Shown: positions 36,467 to 49,094, numbered from the stretch's first letter. The stretch: 64,000 nt of DNA from Conexibacter arvalis (GCF_014199525.1 NZ_JACHNU010000003.1:372001-436000), one strand, 5' to 3'. Numbers and translations are program-made. Notes: generated by a model not told the origin, from the letters alone.

Positions 36467-38539
36467 TCAGCGGTCGACGGCGGCCGGCTCCGGCGCCGTC
36501 GGCAGACCCGGGAACGAGGCGGCCGGCAGCGTCGGCGCCCCGTCCGGCGCCAGCGCCCGCGCCCGTTCGCGCGCAGCGGCGGCGAGCGCGCTGGGCGCGG
36601 GGATCGCGGGCGCCGCCACCGCGGACGACAGCGTCGCGCTCCCCAGCGCGCCGACCGGGATCCGCACGGCGCGCCCGCCGAGCCGCCCGGTGACCGCGCG
36701 CGGCCCGAAGCGGAGCGTCCCGCGCGCGGCGGAGCGGCCGCCGACGCGCAGCGCGCCCCGGTCGAGATCGACGCGGATCGTGCCGCTGATCGTGACGCCG
36801 GGGACGGCGCTGTAGCGCCGCAGCACGAACCCCTTGCCGTTCAGCTCGACGCTGCCGCCGCGCAGGCCGCCGCTGCGCACGGGCTCGCCGGAGAGCACGC
36901 CGAAGTCGCCGGCGAGCAGCCGCGCGTAGATCTCGCTCATGAGGTCGCTCGCGATCGCGCCGAAGGTCGCCGCCACCGCGGTCACCGTGCGGCCGGCGCG
37001 GCCGGGCGTCCCGCTCGCGGGGCGCAGCGCGCCGAAGCGCGAGGGCAGCGGTCTGACGACGTCGAGCAGCCGTCTCCCGCCGGAGCGGCAGTCGCGCACG
37101 CGGCCGCCGCCGAAGAAGCGCCGCAGCGCGCGGCCGGCGCATCTCCCCGTCTCGGCGCCGAGCACGGAGTGACCCGTGTGCGGGACCGTCACGAGCGTCG
37201 CCCGCGGCAGCCGCGCGGCGAGCGCGGCGGCGTCCTCGCGCGGCGTGCGCACGTCCTCCTCGCCGGCGAGCAGCAGCGCGGGCACGTCCGGCAGCGGCGC
37301 GACCGGCGGCTGCTCGATCGGCGACTCGGGCCAGGTGCGGCAGTAGTCGATCCCGAGCGCGCGCAACGTCGCGTGTCCGAACGGCGCCAGCTCGGCCGCC
37401 GGGACGGCCGCCAGCTCGCGCGCGAAGGCGCCAGGCCGCTGCTCGACCGGCGTCCCGGTCGGCCACGGCACGCCGCCGTCCTCGCAGGTCGTCGCGATGA
37501 ACAGCGCGTGGCTGTCGTGGCGGTCGTCGAGACCGGCCTCGCCGCTCGGCTGCCCGACCAGGCGGGCCAGCGGCGCCGCGTCGCCGCGCGCGGCGGCGCT
37601 CAGCGCCGCGGGCAACGCCGCGCGCGTCAGCGGGTCGAAGTCGCCCGCGAGCAGGAGCGAGAACAGCCGCGCCTGCGTGACCGAAACACGCCGACCGCGG
37701 CCGCGGCCGTCGTAGCGGACGCCGCGAATCGGCCCGCGCGCGAGCCGTCTGCCGACGGCGTGCAGGTCGGCCGCCGGGTCGCGCGTGAAGCGGCAGGCGC
37801 CGCCCTTGCAGATCGCCCGCAGCACCCGTCTCATCGAGACGATCGTCGAGCGCATGAAGGGATCCGACCCCTCCGGCGGCACGACCGAGTCGAGCACGAG
37901 GCGGCTGACCCGGTGCGGGTAGCGCGCGGCGTAGGAGACCGCGACCTTCGTTCCGTACGAGACCGCGTAGAGCGCGACCCGCTCGACGCCGAGCGCGGCG
38001 CGGACGGCCTCGATGTCGTCGACCGACGCCGAGCTCGTGTAGGCGACGCGCCGGGGGCCGATCCGGCGCGCGCAGTCGCCGACCGCCGCGGTGATCGCTC
38101 TGTTGGTGCGCGCGCGGTCGAGCGCGGCGCAGGCGAGCCGGCCCGAGCGGCCGGTCCCGCGCTGGTCGAAGGTCACGACGCGGCGCGAGCGCGCGACCGC
38201 GCCGAGAATCTCCGCCATCGCGGGCGCCAGCGGCGTGGCGGCCTGTCCCGGTCCGCCGGCGAGCGCGATCACCGTCCCGCTCGCGCGGCGCGTTCTCGAC
38301 GGCACGACGCGAACGCGCAGCCGCACCGCGCCGGGAACCGCTCCGGAGCGGTCGAGCGGCACGGCGACCGTGCCGCAGCGGGTGCGGTCGCTCCCGTCTC
38401 TCGGCGCGCAGCGTCTGAGCGCGATGCGCGCCCCTCCCCGGTCTTCCGCTGCGGCCGCGGGGGCGCTTCCGATCGCCGCGGCGCCGGCTGCCGCGAGCAG
38501 GAGCGCGACGGCGCCGCGCGACGATGTCGTTCGCATCAT
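36467..38539 (-). CDS. Secreted alpha/beta hydrolase (TAP-like), paralog 2
   Basis: A 690-residue exported serine hydrolase. The signal peptide is about residues 1-31 (GAVALLLAAAGAAAIGSAPAAAA). Motifs are ALAGGPGQAA, nucleophile in YAVSYGTKVA, EEDVRTPREDA (Asp) and HTGHSVLG (His). As in paralog 1, a C-terminal beta domain (AVPGVTISGTIRVDLD) follows the catalytic part, then an Ala/Pro tail. Start ATG 38539 (or 38536) gives a normal signal peptide. The pair probably arose by tandem duplication; they are expected to cleave N-terminal peptides or esters outside the cell. Confidence 0.87.
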   Translation of the reverse strand: MMRTTSSRGAVALLLAAAGAAAIGSAPAAAAEDRGGARIALRRCAPRDGSDRTRCGTVAVPLDRSGAVPGAVRLRVRVVPSRTRRASGTVIALAGGPGQAATPLAPAMAEILGAVARSRRVVTFDQRGTGRSGRLACAALDRARTNRAITAAVGDCARRIGPRRVAYTSSASVDDIEAVRAALGVERVALYAVSYGTKVAVSYAARYPHRVSRLVLDSVVPPEGSDPFMRSTIVSMRRVLRAICKGGACRFTRDPAADLHAVGRRLARGPIRGVRYDGRGRGRRVSVTQARLFSLLLAGDFDPLTRAALPAALSAAARGDAAPLARLVGQPSGEAGLDDRHDSHALFIATTCEDGGVPWPTGTPVEQRPGAFARELAAVPAAELAPFGHATLRALGIDYCRTWPESPIEQPPVAPLPDVPALLLAGEEDVRTPREDAAALAARLPRATLVTVPHTGHSVLGAETGRCAGRALRRFFGGGRVRDCRSGGRRLLDVVRPLPSRFGALRPASGTPGRAGRTVTAVAATFGAIASDLMSEIYARLLAGDFGVLSGEPVRSGGLRGGSVELNGKGFVLRRYSAVPGVTISGTIRVDLDRGALRVGGRSAARGTLRFGPRAVTGRLGGRAVRIPVGALGSATLSSAVAAPAIPAPSALAAAARERARALAPDGAPTLPAASFPGLPTAPEPAAVDR

Positions 38540-38596
38540 GCGCAGCGGATCTTGACCGCTCGCGCGACGCCGTGTGCTGATTCGCCGTGAAACGAC

Positions 38597-38622
38597 GCGA
38601 CGCCGCCCGGAGGCGGCGTCGC
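38597..38622 (-). terminator. Hairpin terminator after acnA
   Basis: GCGACGCCGCC (38597-38607), CGGA loop, GGCGGCGTCGC (38612-38622): a perfect 11-bp stem 32 bp beyond the acnA stop. Confidence 0.7.
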
Positions 38623-38653
38623 GAGGAGCCTGCGTGGGGAGCGGAGCGGCGGC

Positions 38654-41455
<2,802 letters not shown>

Positions 41456-41559
41456 GGGTTTCTCCTGTGTCAAAGAAGCATCTAAGTCATGGAAAGCACA
41501 AGAGAGTCTGTCACGCGAGCGCGCGCGTTGCCGGGCGGACGGCAAGCTCTCAGCCGGTA

Positions 41560-41644
41560 TGGCACTCCACCCGATCCGTCGTGCCACGTCATAGATGAGG
41601 GCAGGTTTGTGGGTCTGTGAGACCCACAAACCTGCCCTCTTGCG
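41560..41644. repeat. 85-bp direct repeat, copy A, with 20-bp hairpin
   Basis: It is identical to 42654-42738 except for one base. It contains a near-perfect stem: 20-nt arms 41597-41616 (GAGGGCAGGTTTGTGGGTCT) and 41620-41639, loop GTG, then TCTT. The hairpin looks like a strong terminator at the 3' side of the HNH gene. The two copies bracket that gene exactly. Confidence 0.9.
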
Positions 41645-41671
41645 ATCGGCGAGCCGCCGACGGCCGGGAGG

Positions 41672-42616
41672 CTAAGCCGACAGCTTGTACTGCGCGTAGC
41701 GCTGCTCGAGCCGATCGGGGTCGGGCCGATCGACGCTGCGCCTCGGCATGCTGATCGCCTCGCCGTGGAACTCCTGGAGACCATGGCGGAGCATCGGGCC
41801 GTCGATCTCGTTGAGGAGACGGGAGGCGATGTGGATGACACCCGTCGGATCGATCCCCATGACGTTGCGGTCGTACGCGAGGTGATGGATCGCGCAGAGG
41901 GCGATTCCGTTGACGACGACGGCGGCGCCGGTCGGCATGCGGTCCTCGATGATGTGCGCGGCCTGCACCAGCGAGGCTTCTCGCAGACGGCAGACGGCGC
42001 AGCTTCCGCTGTAGGCGCGCAGCACCTCGAACCGGAATCGGTGCTGATGAAGCCGGACCCGTACCTCCTGGGTCGCGTAACGACGAGTGTCAGATGTGGA
42101 CTGAATCCCTTGCTCGCCGACGTCAGCGAGCGGCAGCGCGGCCTGCAGCGTCACGACGCGCCGGTCATCGTCGTCCTCGGTGATGAAGACCGGGCATACC
42201 GGCGCGTACTGGCCCGGAGCGACGCCGTGGAAGTAGATCAGCGGGACGGCGAGCTCGAACGCCGCTCGCAGCTTCCGGTTGTCGGTTTCAGCTTGAAGGC
42301 GCGCTCCGGCGGTCTCTGACTTCGCGGTGCGGTAGTGGTAGACGAAGCCTCCCGTGCGCTCGTCGTACCCGTCCTCGTACGGCGCGCGCCCGGACTGCTT
42401 CGGCGGCGCCGTGACCAGGCACAGCGCCGCCGGGCCGCGCATCTGTCTCGGACGGAAGATGCCGCTGTAGAACGACCCGAACGACACCCGCTCGCCCTGG
42501 AACTCGAATCCCGCCTGCAGGGCCGTGACCGGGACGATGTCGTCGAACCGCCGGGAGAGCGCGCGCACATGTTCGAACGCCGCTCTGCGCAATTCGAGGT
42601 CGCGCTCATCTGACAC
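41672..42616 (-). CDS. HNH endonuclease with SRA-like N-terminal domain (putative modification-dependent nuclease)
   Basis: A 314-residue protein. The N-terminal half resembles the base-modification-reading (SRA/YDG-like) part of HNH restriction proteins such as the Streptomyces McrA type: FGSFYSGIFRPRQMRG, GGFVYHYRTAKS, LIYFHGVAPGQYAPV. The C-terminal half is an HNH nuclease: CAVCRL (Cys pair), AAHIIEDR (catalytic-type His) and NGIALCAIHHLAYDRNVMGI. It probably cleaves modified or foreign DNA; that is inferred from domain resemblance. Start GTG 42616 is chosen because the ATG at 42664 lies inside repeat copy B. The gene lies between two direct repeats, which suggests insertion as a unit. Confidence 0.8.
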   Translation of the reverse strand: MSDERDLELRRAAFEHVRALSRRFDDIVPVTALQAGFEFQGERVSFGSFYSGIFRPRQMRGPAALCLVTAPPKQSGRAPYEDGYDERTGGFVYHYRTAKSETAGARLQAETDNRKLRAAFELAVPLIYFHGVAPGQYAPVCPVFITEDDDDRRVVTLQAALPLADVGEQGIQSTSDTRRYATQEVRVRLHQHRFRFEVLRAYSGSCAVCRLREASLVQAAHIIEDRMPTGAAVVVNGIALCAIHHLAYDRNVMGIDPTGVIHIASRLLNEIDGPMLRHGLQEFHGEAISMPRRSVDRPDPDRLEQRYAQYKLSA

Positions 42617-42653
42617 GGTCGCGATCGTACCTCGGCGACGAGCACGATCCCTG

Positions 42654-42738
42654 TGGCACTCCACCCGATCTGTCGTGCCACGTCATAGATGAGGGCAGGT
42701 TTGTGGGTCTGTGAGACCCACAAACCTGCCCTCTTGCG
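42654..42738. repeat. 85-bp direct repeat, copy B, with 20-bp hairpin
   Basis: The second copy of the element at 41560-41644, 1094 bp away, same orientation and one mismatch. The hairpin lies at 42691-42733. It ends 16 bp before the stop of the chemoreceptor gene, so it may also terminate that transcript. Confidence 0.9.
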
Positions 42739-42754
42739 CGAGCGGGAGGGTGAG

Positions 42755-45226
42755 CTAGGCCAGCGTGAAGCGGCCGGCGAGGCGCTCGAGCTCCTCGGCG
42801 GCCTGGGCCAGCTCCTGGGCGGAGGCGGCGATCTGCTGGGTGGCGGCGCTCGTCTCCTGGGTGGAGGCGGAGACCTGCTGGGTCGCGGCGGAGGTCTGCT
42901 CGGCGATCGCGGCGACGGCTCCGAGGTCGTCGCGGACCTGGTTGCCGCCCTGCTCGATCGCGGCGATCGCGGCGGTGATCTCGCCGACCTGGACGTGGAC
43001 GGCCTCCACCGCCTCGCGGATCGAGCGGAAGGTGCCGCGCGCCTGGTCGACCGTCTCGACGCCGGCGCTGGTGCGCGAGGCGCCGGCCTCGACGGCGGCG
43101 ACCGCTCTGGCGGTGCCGCGTCTGATCTCCTCGATCAGGCCGGCGATCGAGCCGGCGGCCTCCTGCGACTCCTCGGCGAGCTTGCGCACCTCCTCGGCGA
43201 CGACCGCGAAGCCGCGGCCCTGCTCGCCGGCGCGGGCGGCCTCGATCGCCGCGTTGAGCGCCAGCAGGTTGGTCTGCTCGGAGATCCCGGTGATCGTCTC
43301 GACGATCCCGCCGATCCGCTCCGACTTGGCGCCGAGGTCGCGGATCGCGGCGGTCGCGTCCTCGGAGGAGGCGCGCACCGCCTGCATCGCCTCGCTCGCC
43401 TCGGTGACGGCGGCGGCGCCCTGCTCGGCGAGGTCGCGCGCCTGGGAGACGGCGTCGGCGGTCGCGCGGGCCGACTCGGTCGAGGCGGAGACCGCGCTGC
43501 CGACCCCGGCGTTCGCCTCGCGCGTCGAGCCGACCGTCGAGACCTGTCTCTCGGCGCCCTGGGCGACCTCGGCGATCGCGCCGGCGATCTCGCCGACGGC
43601 GCGGCCGGCCTCCTCGGAGGTCGACGCCATCTGCTGGGAGGCCTGCGAGACGCTGGTCGACGTGCGCGAGATGTCGTCGAGCATGCCGCCGAGCTGCTGG
43701 CGCATCGAGTCGTAGCTCTCGACCGAGGAGCCGGCGCGGCCGAGCATGCCGTTGAAGATCTGCGCCAGGCGGCCGATCGGACGGCCGCTCGGCGCCTCCA
43801 GCGGCTTGGTCGTGATCCGCGCCGAGCGGGTCAGGTCGCCGTCGCGCATCGCGCGCAGGCCGTCGTCGAGCTCGGCGAGGTCGCGGTGCTCGAGCTGGTC
43901 CATCCGCTCGGTCAGCGCCTCCAGCGACGACTGCTCGCCGAGCGCCTCGCGCAGCTCGCCGGACATGCGGTCGAAGGCGTGGCCGAGCACGTCCTCCTCC
44001 GACTTCGGCTCGACACGGCGGGAGAGGTCGCCGCGCGCCATCGCGTCGGCGGTCGCGGCGAGGTCGCGCAGGTAGTCGACCATGCGGCGGAAGGCGGCGG
44101 CCATCCGGCCCAGCTCGTCGTTCGATCTCGTCGTCAGCTCGATCTCGAGGTCGCCGCGGCTGATGCGGTCGGCGGCGTCGGCGACCTCGCCGATCGGCTT
44201 CGTCAGCCGCACGGAGATCCACCAGACGACGGCGCCGACGACTATCAGCGCGAGCAGGCCGAGCAGCAGCAGCGTCGTGCGCAGCGAGTTGGCCTCGGCG
44301 AGGATCTCGTCGACCGGCGCGACGGTGACGAAGCCCCAGCCGCCGGTTCTCACCGGCGCCGTGAACATCACGACGTCCTTGCCGGTGCGCGGGTCCTTGG
44401 TCTCGAACTGCGCCCGTCTGCCGGCTCTGACCGCCGCCGCGACCTGCGCGAGGACCGGATCGCCCACTCTTCTGGCGTACTGCTGCAGCGTCTCCGTGCC
44501 GATCAGCCTTCTGTCCGGGAAGGAGACGAAGAGGCCGGTGTTGGAGACGACGAAGGCGTAGCCGCTGTCGAGGAACGACACTCTTCTGACGTTCTCGTCG
44601 AGCTGGGTCAGCTCGTTGTCGGTCTGCGAGACGCCGATGAATCTGCCGTCGCGGAGGATCGGCGCGGTGAACGAGGTGATCAGCGTCCCCTCGTACAGGT
44701 ACGGCTCGGTGACGCCCTCTCTCAGCGTGCGCTTGGGCATCTGCCAGTACTGCTCGCTCTCGTCGAGCGGCGCCATCCGGACGTATCTGCCGTCCTCGTC
44801 GTAGCCCCACCAGATCGCCATGCGGCCGTCGGGGCCGTGGTCGGGATCGCCGGCGAACTCGGCGTCGCGGCCGTCGAAGGCGTTGGGCTCGAAGCCAAGG
44901 TAGGTGCCCGACAGCTGCGGGTTTCTCTCCAGGTAGTGGCGCGCCAGCTCGATCATCTCCTCGCGCGTGATCGAGCCCTTTCTCTCCGTCACGCTCGCGA
45001 GCCCGCGGGCGACGGCGACCGCGTCGCTCGCCTGCGCCTGGAATCTGTTCGCCTCGCGCGCCGCCAGCTGCGACGCCTCGCGGTAGACGGCGTCCTCCTG
45101 CGCGCTGGTCGAGCGGTCGACGGCGAGCAACGTGAGGCCGCCGATCGCGAGCGCGACGACGGGCAGGATCGTCAGCAGCAGCTTCGCGCGGACCGAGCGA
45201 AGTCGCAGCTTGGGCGGGGCGGACAT
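42755..45226 (-). CDS. Methyl-accepting chemotaxis protein (dCache-type chemoreceptor)
   Basis: An 823-residue membrane receptor. The first membrane helix is about residues 13-35 ([21 protein letters not shown]). An extracellular double-Cache-like sensor follows (about 40-300; [26 protein letters not shown]). The second membrane helix is about 305-328, then a HAMP domain ([19 protein letters not shown]) and a long MA signalling domain whose hairpin tip is [36 protein letters not shown] (quoted in parts: [30 protein letters not shown]). Start ATG 45226 follows GGAGGT. No CheA/CheW genes are nearby, so it must signal to a distant array. The ligand is probably a small organic molecule. Confidence 0.92.
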   Translation of the reverse strand: MSAPPKLRLRSVRAKLLLTILPVVALAIGGLTLLAVDRSTSAQEDAVYREASQLAAREANRFQAQASDAVAVARGLASVTERKGSITREEMIELARHYLERNPQLSGTYLGFEPNAFDGRDAEFAGDPDHGPDGRMAIWWGYDEDGRYVRMAPLDESEQYWQMPKRTLREGVTEPYLYEGTLITSFTAPILRDGRFIGVSQTDNELTQLDENVRRVSFLDSGYAFVVSNTGLFVSFPDRRLIGTETLQQYARRVGDPVLAQVAAAVRAGRRAQFETKDPRTGKDVVMFTAPVRTGGWGFVTVAPVDEILAEANSLRTTLLLLGLLALIVVGAVVWWISVRLTKPIGEVADAADRISRGDLEIELTTRSNDELGRMAAAFRRMVDYLRDLAATADAMARGDLSRRVEPKSEEDVLGHAFDRMSGELREALGEQSSLEALTERMDQLEHRDLAELDDGLRAMRDGDLTRSARITTKPLEAPSGRPIGRLAQIFNGMLGRAGSSVESYDSMRQQLGGMLDDISRTSTSVSQASQQMASTSEEAGRAVGEIAGAIAEVAQGAERQVSTVGSTREANAGVGSAVSASTESARATADAVSQARDLAEQGAAAVTEASEAMQAVRASSEDATAAIRDLGAKSERIGGIVETITGISEQTNLLALNAAIEAARAGEQGRGFAVVAEEVRKLAEESQEAAGSIAGLIEEIRRGTARAVAAVEAGASRTSAGVETVDQARGTFRSIREAVEAVHVQVGEITAAIAAIEQGGNQVRDDLGAVAAIAEQTSAATQQVSASTQETSAATQQIAASAQELAQAAEELERLAGRFTLA

Positions 45227-45497
45227 CGAGACGTGACCTCCAGGACTCCGAGCGCGCAGACGCGCCAGCTCATCGGACTCCCCGGTGATCGGCACCACGC
45301 AAAACCGCTTTAGCAGTGGGGTGGACGGTTTTGGACGCGCTTGGTCTGTCGGAAGCTGGCGGCAGTTCGAGCCGACCCGCTCAGCCGTCCCTCTCAGCAG
45401 CAGCGTCGTGGGATGGCGGCGGGTCCCGGCCGCGCGCGCTCCGCAGGACGCTGCTGCGCGGGGACGGCCTTCGCGGACCGGCGGCTCTGCCGCGCGC
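45227..45497. other. Gap between the chemoreceptor gene and the CRISPR trailer
   Basis: It must hold the chemoreceptor promoter (-). An 8-bp inverted repeat CAAAACCG (45300-45307) / CGGTTTTG (45326-45333) lies about 75-105 bp upstream of the start and could be regulatory. The rest has no gene or further repeat that I can see. Confidence 0.4.
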
Positions 45498-48400
45498 TCC
45501 CTCGATGAACTTGCCGCCTCAGAGGCGGCGAGAGGATGGCCCCGCCTGCCCGGCGTGCGGGCTGCCGAAGCCTCGATGAACTCGCCGCCTCGAAGGCGAC
45601 GAGAGGGACCGGGCTCATCGCGCCCCGCCCTTCGCGGCGTCGCCTCCATGAACTCGCCGCCTCGAAGGCGACGAGAGCCGCCCATAGCCCCTGCCCGAAC
45701 GGCGGGGGTTTCGCGTGCCTCGATGAACTCGCCGCCTCGAAGGCGACGAGAGTGCCGAGCATGTCAACGGGGTTCGGGACCGTGTAGCCTCGATGAACTC
45801 GCCGCCTCGACGGCGACGAGAGCTGGTCGTCCGACCCGGTCTCGTCGATATCGACGCCTCGAACTCGCCGCCTCGAAGGCGACGAGAGGGCGTCTACTAC
45901 GAGGTGCCGCTGTTCGACGCCGGGCCTCGATGAACTCGCCGCCTCGAAGGCGACGAGAGCCATAGCCCCTGCCCGAACGGCGGGGGTTTCGCGTGCCTCG
46001 ACGAACTCGCCGCCTCGAAGGCGACGAGAGACGCTGCTCGCGGTGGACGCCGGGCGGCGTGAGGTCGCCTCGATGAACTCGCCGCCTCGAAGGCGACGAG
46101 AGTCGACCCGGCCTCTCAGCTCGGTAGGGACGGCGCCGCCTCGATGAACTCGCCGCCTCGAAGGCGACGAGAGGCAGAGTCCGCAGCGCGTTGTCGTTCA
46201 CGACCACGCCTCGATGAACTCGCCGCCTCGAAGGCGACGAGAGATCCGCATCTACCAGCAGTTCACCGGCCCGTACCAGCCTCGATGAACTCGCCGCCTC
46301 GAAGGCGACGAGAGTCTGACGCGATAGCGGCCCTCGAATGAGCGGCGGCCTCGATGAACTCGCCGCCTCGAAGGCGACGAGAGCGCCACCTCTCGACCGA
46401 GCCGACGGCGGAGCTGCAGCCTCGATGAACTCGCCGCCTCGAAGGCGACAAGAGCGCTTCTCGCGCGGCGCGACCGACTGGCGCTGGATGCCTCGATGAA
46501 CTCGCCGCCTCGAAGGCGACGAGAGTCTTCCGGTTCCATCCGCAGGCACCGAGAGACCTCAGGCCTCGATGAACTCGCCGCCTCGAAGGCGACGAGAGCG
46601 CCCCGAAGGGCACCGGCCACTCGCGCCGCTACTGGCCTCGATGAACTCGCCGCCTCGAAGGCGACGAGAGGATGCCCGAGACCGAGCAGGCGACCGAGAT
46701 CGTCCTGCCTCGATGAACTCGCCGCCTCGAAGGCGACGAGAGATCAGCGCGCGCTCGCCGTCGAAGCGACGGCCCTTGCCTCGATGAACTCGCCGCCTCG
46801 AAGGCGACGAGAGCCGTTCCTGACCCTGCGGGCAACGCCCATAAGGCTGCCTCGATGAACTCGCCGCCTCGAAGGCGACGAGAGTTGCAGACTATCCCGT
46901 AGCGGATGAGCAGCATCTGTCCGGCCTCGATGAACTCGCCGCCTCGAAGGCGACGAGAGATTCGCTTGTACAACAGAGTACACGGGACCCGTCACGGGCC
47001 TCGATGAACTCGCCGCCTCGAAGGCGACGAGAGCTGCTGCTGGCGAACGACGGCAGAACGCTGTGGCGCCTCCAGCGGCCTCGATGAACTCGCCGCCTCG
47101 AAGGCGACGAGAGGGCGGCATCAGCGCCACGATCTGCCGCGCCAACCGGCCTCGATGAACTCGCCGCCTCGAAGGCGACGAGAGACCGGTTCAGCCATGT
47201 CTGCTCCGGCCGGGCTACCGCCTCGATGAACTCGCCGCCTCGAAGGCGACGAGAGGCCATTGCCCTGGATGCGTCCCGCGCTTGCTAGCGCCTCGATGAA
47301 CTCGCCGCCTCGAAGGCGACGAGAGGGTTGCGGCTCCAGGATCCCGTCTTCGCGGCGGGTGCCTCGATGAACTCGCCGCCTCGAAGGCGACGAGAGCTCC
47401 GCGACCGTGACCGGCCAGCGGTACAGCGGCCGTACGCCTCGATGAACTCGCCGCCTCGAAGGCGACGAGAGGAGTAGCCAAAGGCAAAGCCCACGAGTAC
47501 GGCTCCCGCCTCGATGAACTCGCCGCCTCGAAGGCGACGAGAGACATCACCCCTGGTCGCATGTCGGTCCGGAAGTCTCGCCTCGATGAACTCGCCGCCT
47601 CGAAGGCGACGAGAGGCACCGGCACGACTACCGCACGGTCGCGATGGAGCCGCCTCGATGAACTCGCCGCCTCGAAGGCGACGAGAGAGCTGCCATCGAA
47701 GCAGCGCCCGCAAGCGAGAAGCGCCTCGATGAACTCGCCGCCTCGAAGGCGACGAGAGAGGTCGTCGAGCGTGACGACGCGCTGGACCGCATGCCTCGAT
47801 GAACTCGCCGCCTCGAAGGCGACGAGAGGCGGACCTCGGCGGCGCGAACCTCCGCCGCGCGGACCTGCCTCGATGAACTCGCCGCCTCGAAGGCGACGAG
47901 AGGTCTTGAGGTCCTTCTCGGTGGGGGCGAATCCACGGCCTCGATGAACTCGCCGCCTCGAAGGCGACGAGAGGTTGGAGCCGGGCGCCAGGAAGAGGTC
48001 ATTTATTGGGCCTCGATGAACTCGCCGCCTCGAAGGCGACGAGAGCGCGCGATCCGGGGCGGGCGCCTCCGCGCTCTGGGCGCGCCTCGATGAACTCGCC
48101 GCCTCGAAGGCGACGAGAGGCACAGGCGCCTCGTTCGGCCACCAGGCGTTCTCGCCTCGATGAACTCGCCGCCTCGAAGGCGACGAGAGTACACGCCATT
48201 TGGCCCGCCGTGGCTGCATGAGGCCTCGATGAACTCGCCGCCTCGAAGGCGACGAGAGGCGCACGCGCGCGAGCCATCGCGTCCTGCTCGTCGTAGCCTC
48301 GATGAACTCGCCGCCTCGAAGGCGACGAGAGGAGGGCGTCTACTACGAGGTCCCGCTGTTCGACGCCGGGCCTCGATGAACTCGCCGCCTCGAAGGCGAC

Positions 48401-48905
48401 GAGAGTCCTGCCCGTCGACTTCGACGGCGAGTACCTGACGCCTCGATGAACTCGCCGCCTCGAAGGCGACGAGAGGCCAATCACACGATCGCGGGAGACG
48501 CTGTCTGGGGTGCCTCGATGAACTCGCCGCCTCGAAGGCGACGAGAGTCCAGGCCGACCTCGCCGAGGCGCTCGGCAAGCCGGTGCCTCGATGAACTCGC
48601 CGCCTCGAAGGCGACGAGAGAGGCAACCGCGAGAACGATCCCTCCCGCGATCACCAGGCCTCGATGAACTCGCCGCCTCGAAGGCGACGAGAGGCGATCG
48701 GCGGCTGCCTCGTCCGTGAGCGCGCCCCGCCTCGATGAACTCGCCGCCTCGAAGGCGACGAGAGCAACGCGACCGGAGGCCAGTTCTCAGACAGTGTCGC
48801 GCCTCGATGAACTCGCCGCCTCGAAGGCGACGAGAGCTTCCGTGCGAGCGGGTACCGCCCGCCGATCACGCCTCGATGAACTCGCCGCCTCGAAGGCGAC
48901 GAGAG
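45498..48905 (-). CRISPR. Type I-G CRISPR array, 48 repeats and 47 spacers
   Basis: The 36-bp repeat reads on + GCCTCGATGAAC at its start and GCGACGAGAG at its end. Spacers are 33-39 nt, with one of 44 nt. Repeat 1 (45498-45533) has five substitutions. Repeats at 45642, 45787, 45995 and 46419 have one change each, and the one at 45856 lacks three bases; all others are identical. Decay at the 45.5-kb end marks the trailer, so the leader is at 48.9 kb next to cas2 and transcription is on the minus strand. Arms CTCGCCGCCT and AGGCGACGAG form a hairpin whose single + strand mismatch (C-A) becomes a G-U pair in the minus-strand RNA. Confidence 0.98.
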
Positions 48906-49094
48906 AGCGGCCGGAGAATGGCCGCTATTTGCAGGTGCTTTCCGGCGACCTGCGCAGGCTCCGTGTGGATCGATGCGGTTGAGGTCGATTGTCAAGGAAC
49001 GAGTTCCAGCGTTTGCCCGATTCCACGGGCGTTGTGGAGCATCGCAGTCTGCGGGGGGATTCCGTCTCACCGGAGACTGCGCGGCGAGCCGTGC
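48906..49094 (-). promoter_or_regulatory. CRISPR leader
   Basis: The 189 bp between cas2 and the first intact repeat are non-coding and AT-richer than average in places (48925-48935, 48985-49000). A 7-bp inverted repeat AGCGGCC (48906-48912) / GGCCGCT (48920-48926) directly abuts the leader-proximal repeat and could help position integration. I did not identify a clear promoter. Confidence 0.7.

Noticed and set aside
42606-44810. Long frame antisense to or overlapping the chemoreceptor
   Set aside because: Its composition is Arg/Gly-rich and non-protein-like. The chemoreceptor frame contains TM segments, HAMP and the conserved signalling tip.
45394-48660. Many open frames across 45.4-48.7 kb encoding repeated peptides such as [10 protein letters not shown] or [11 protein letters not shown]
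   Set aside because: They are translations of the 36-bp CRISPR repeat in different frames. The periodicity of about 71 bp and the variable spacers show an array, not a repeat protein.
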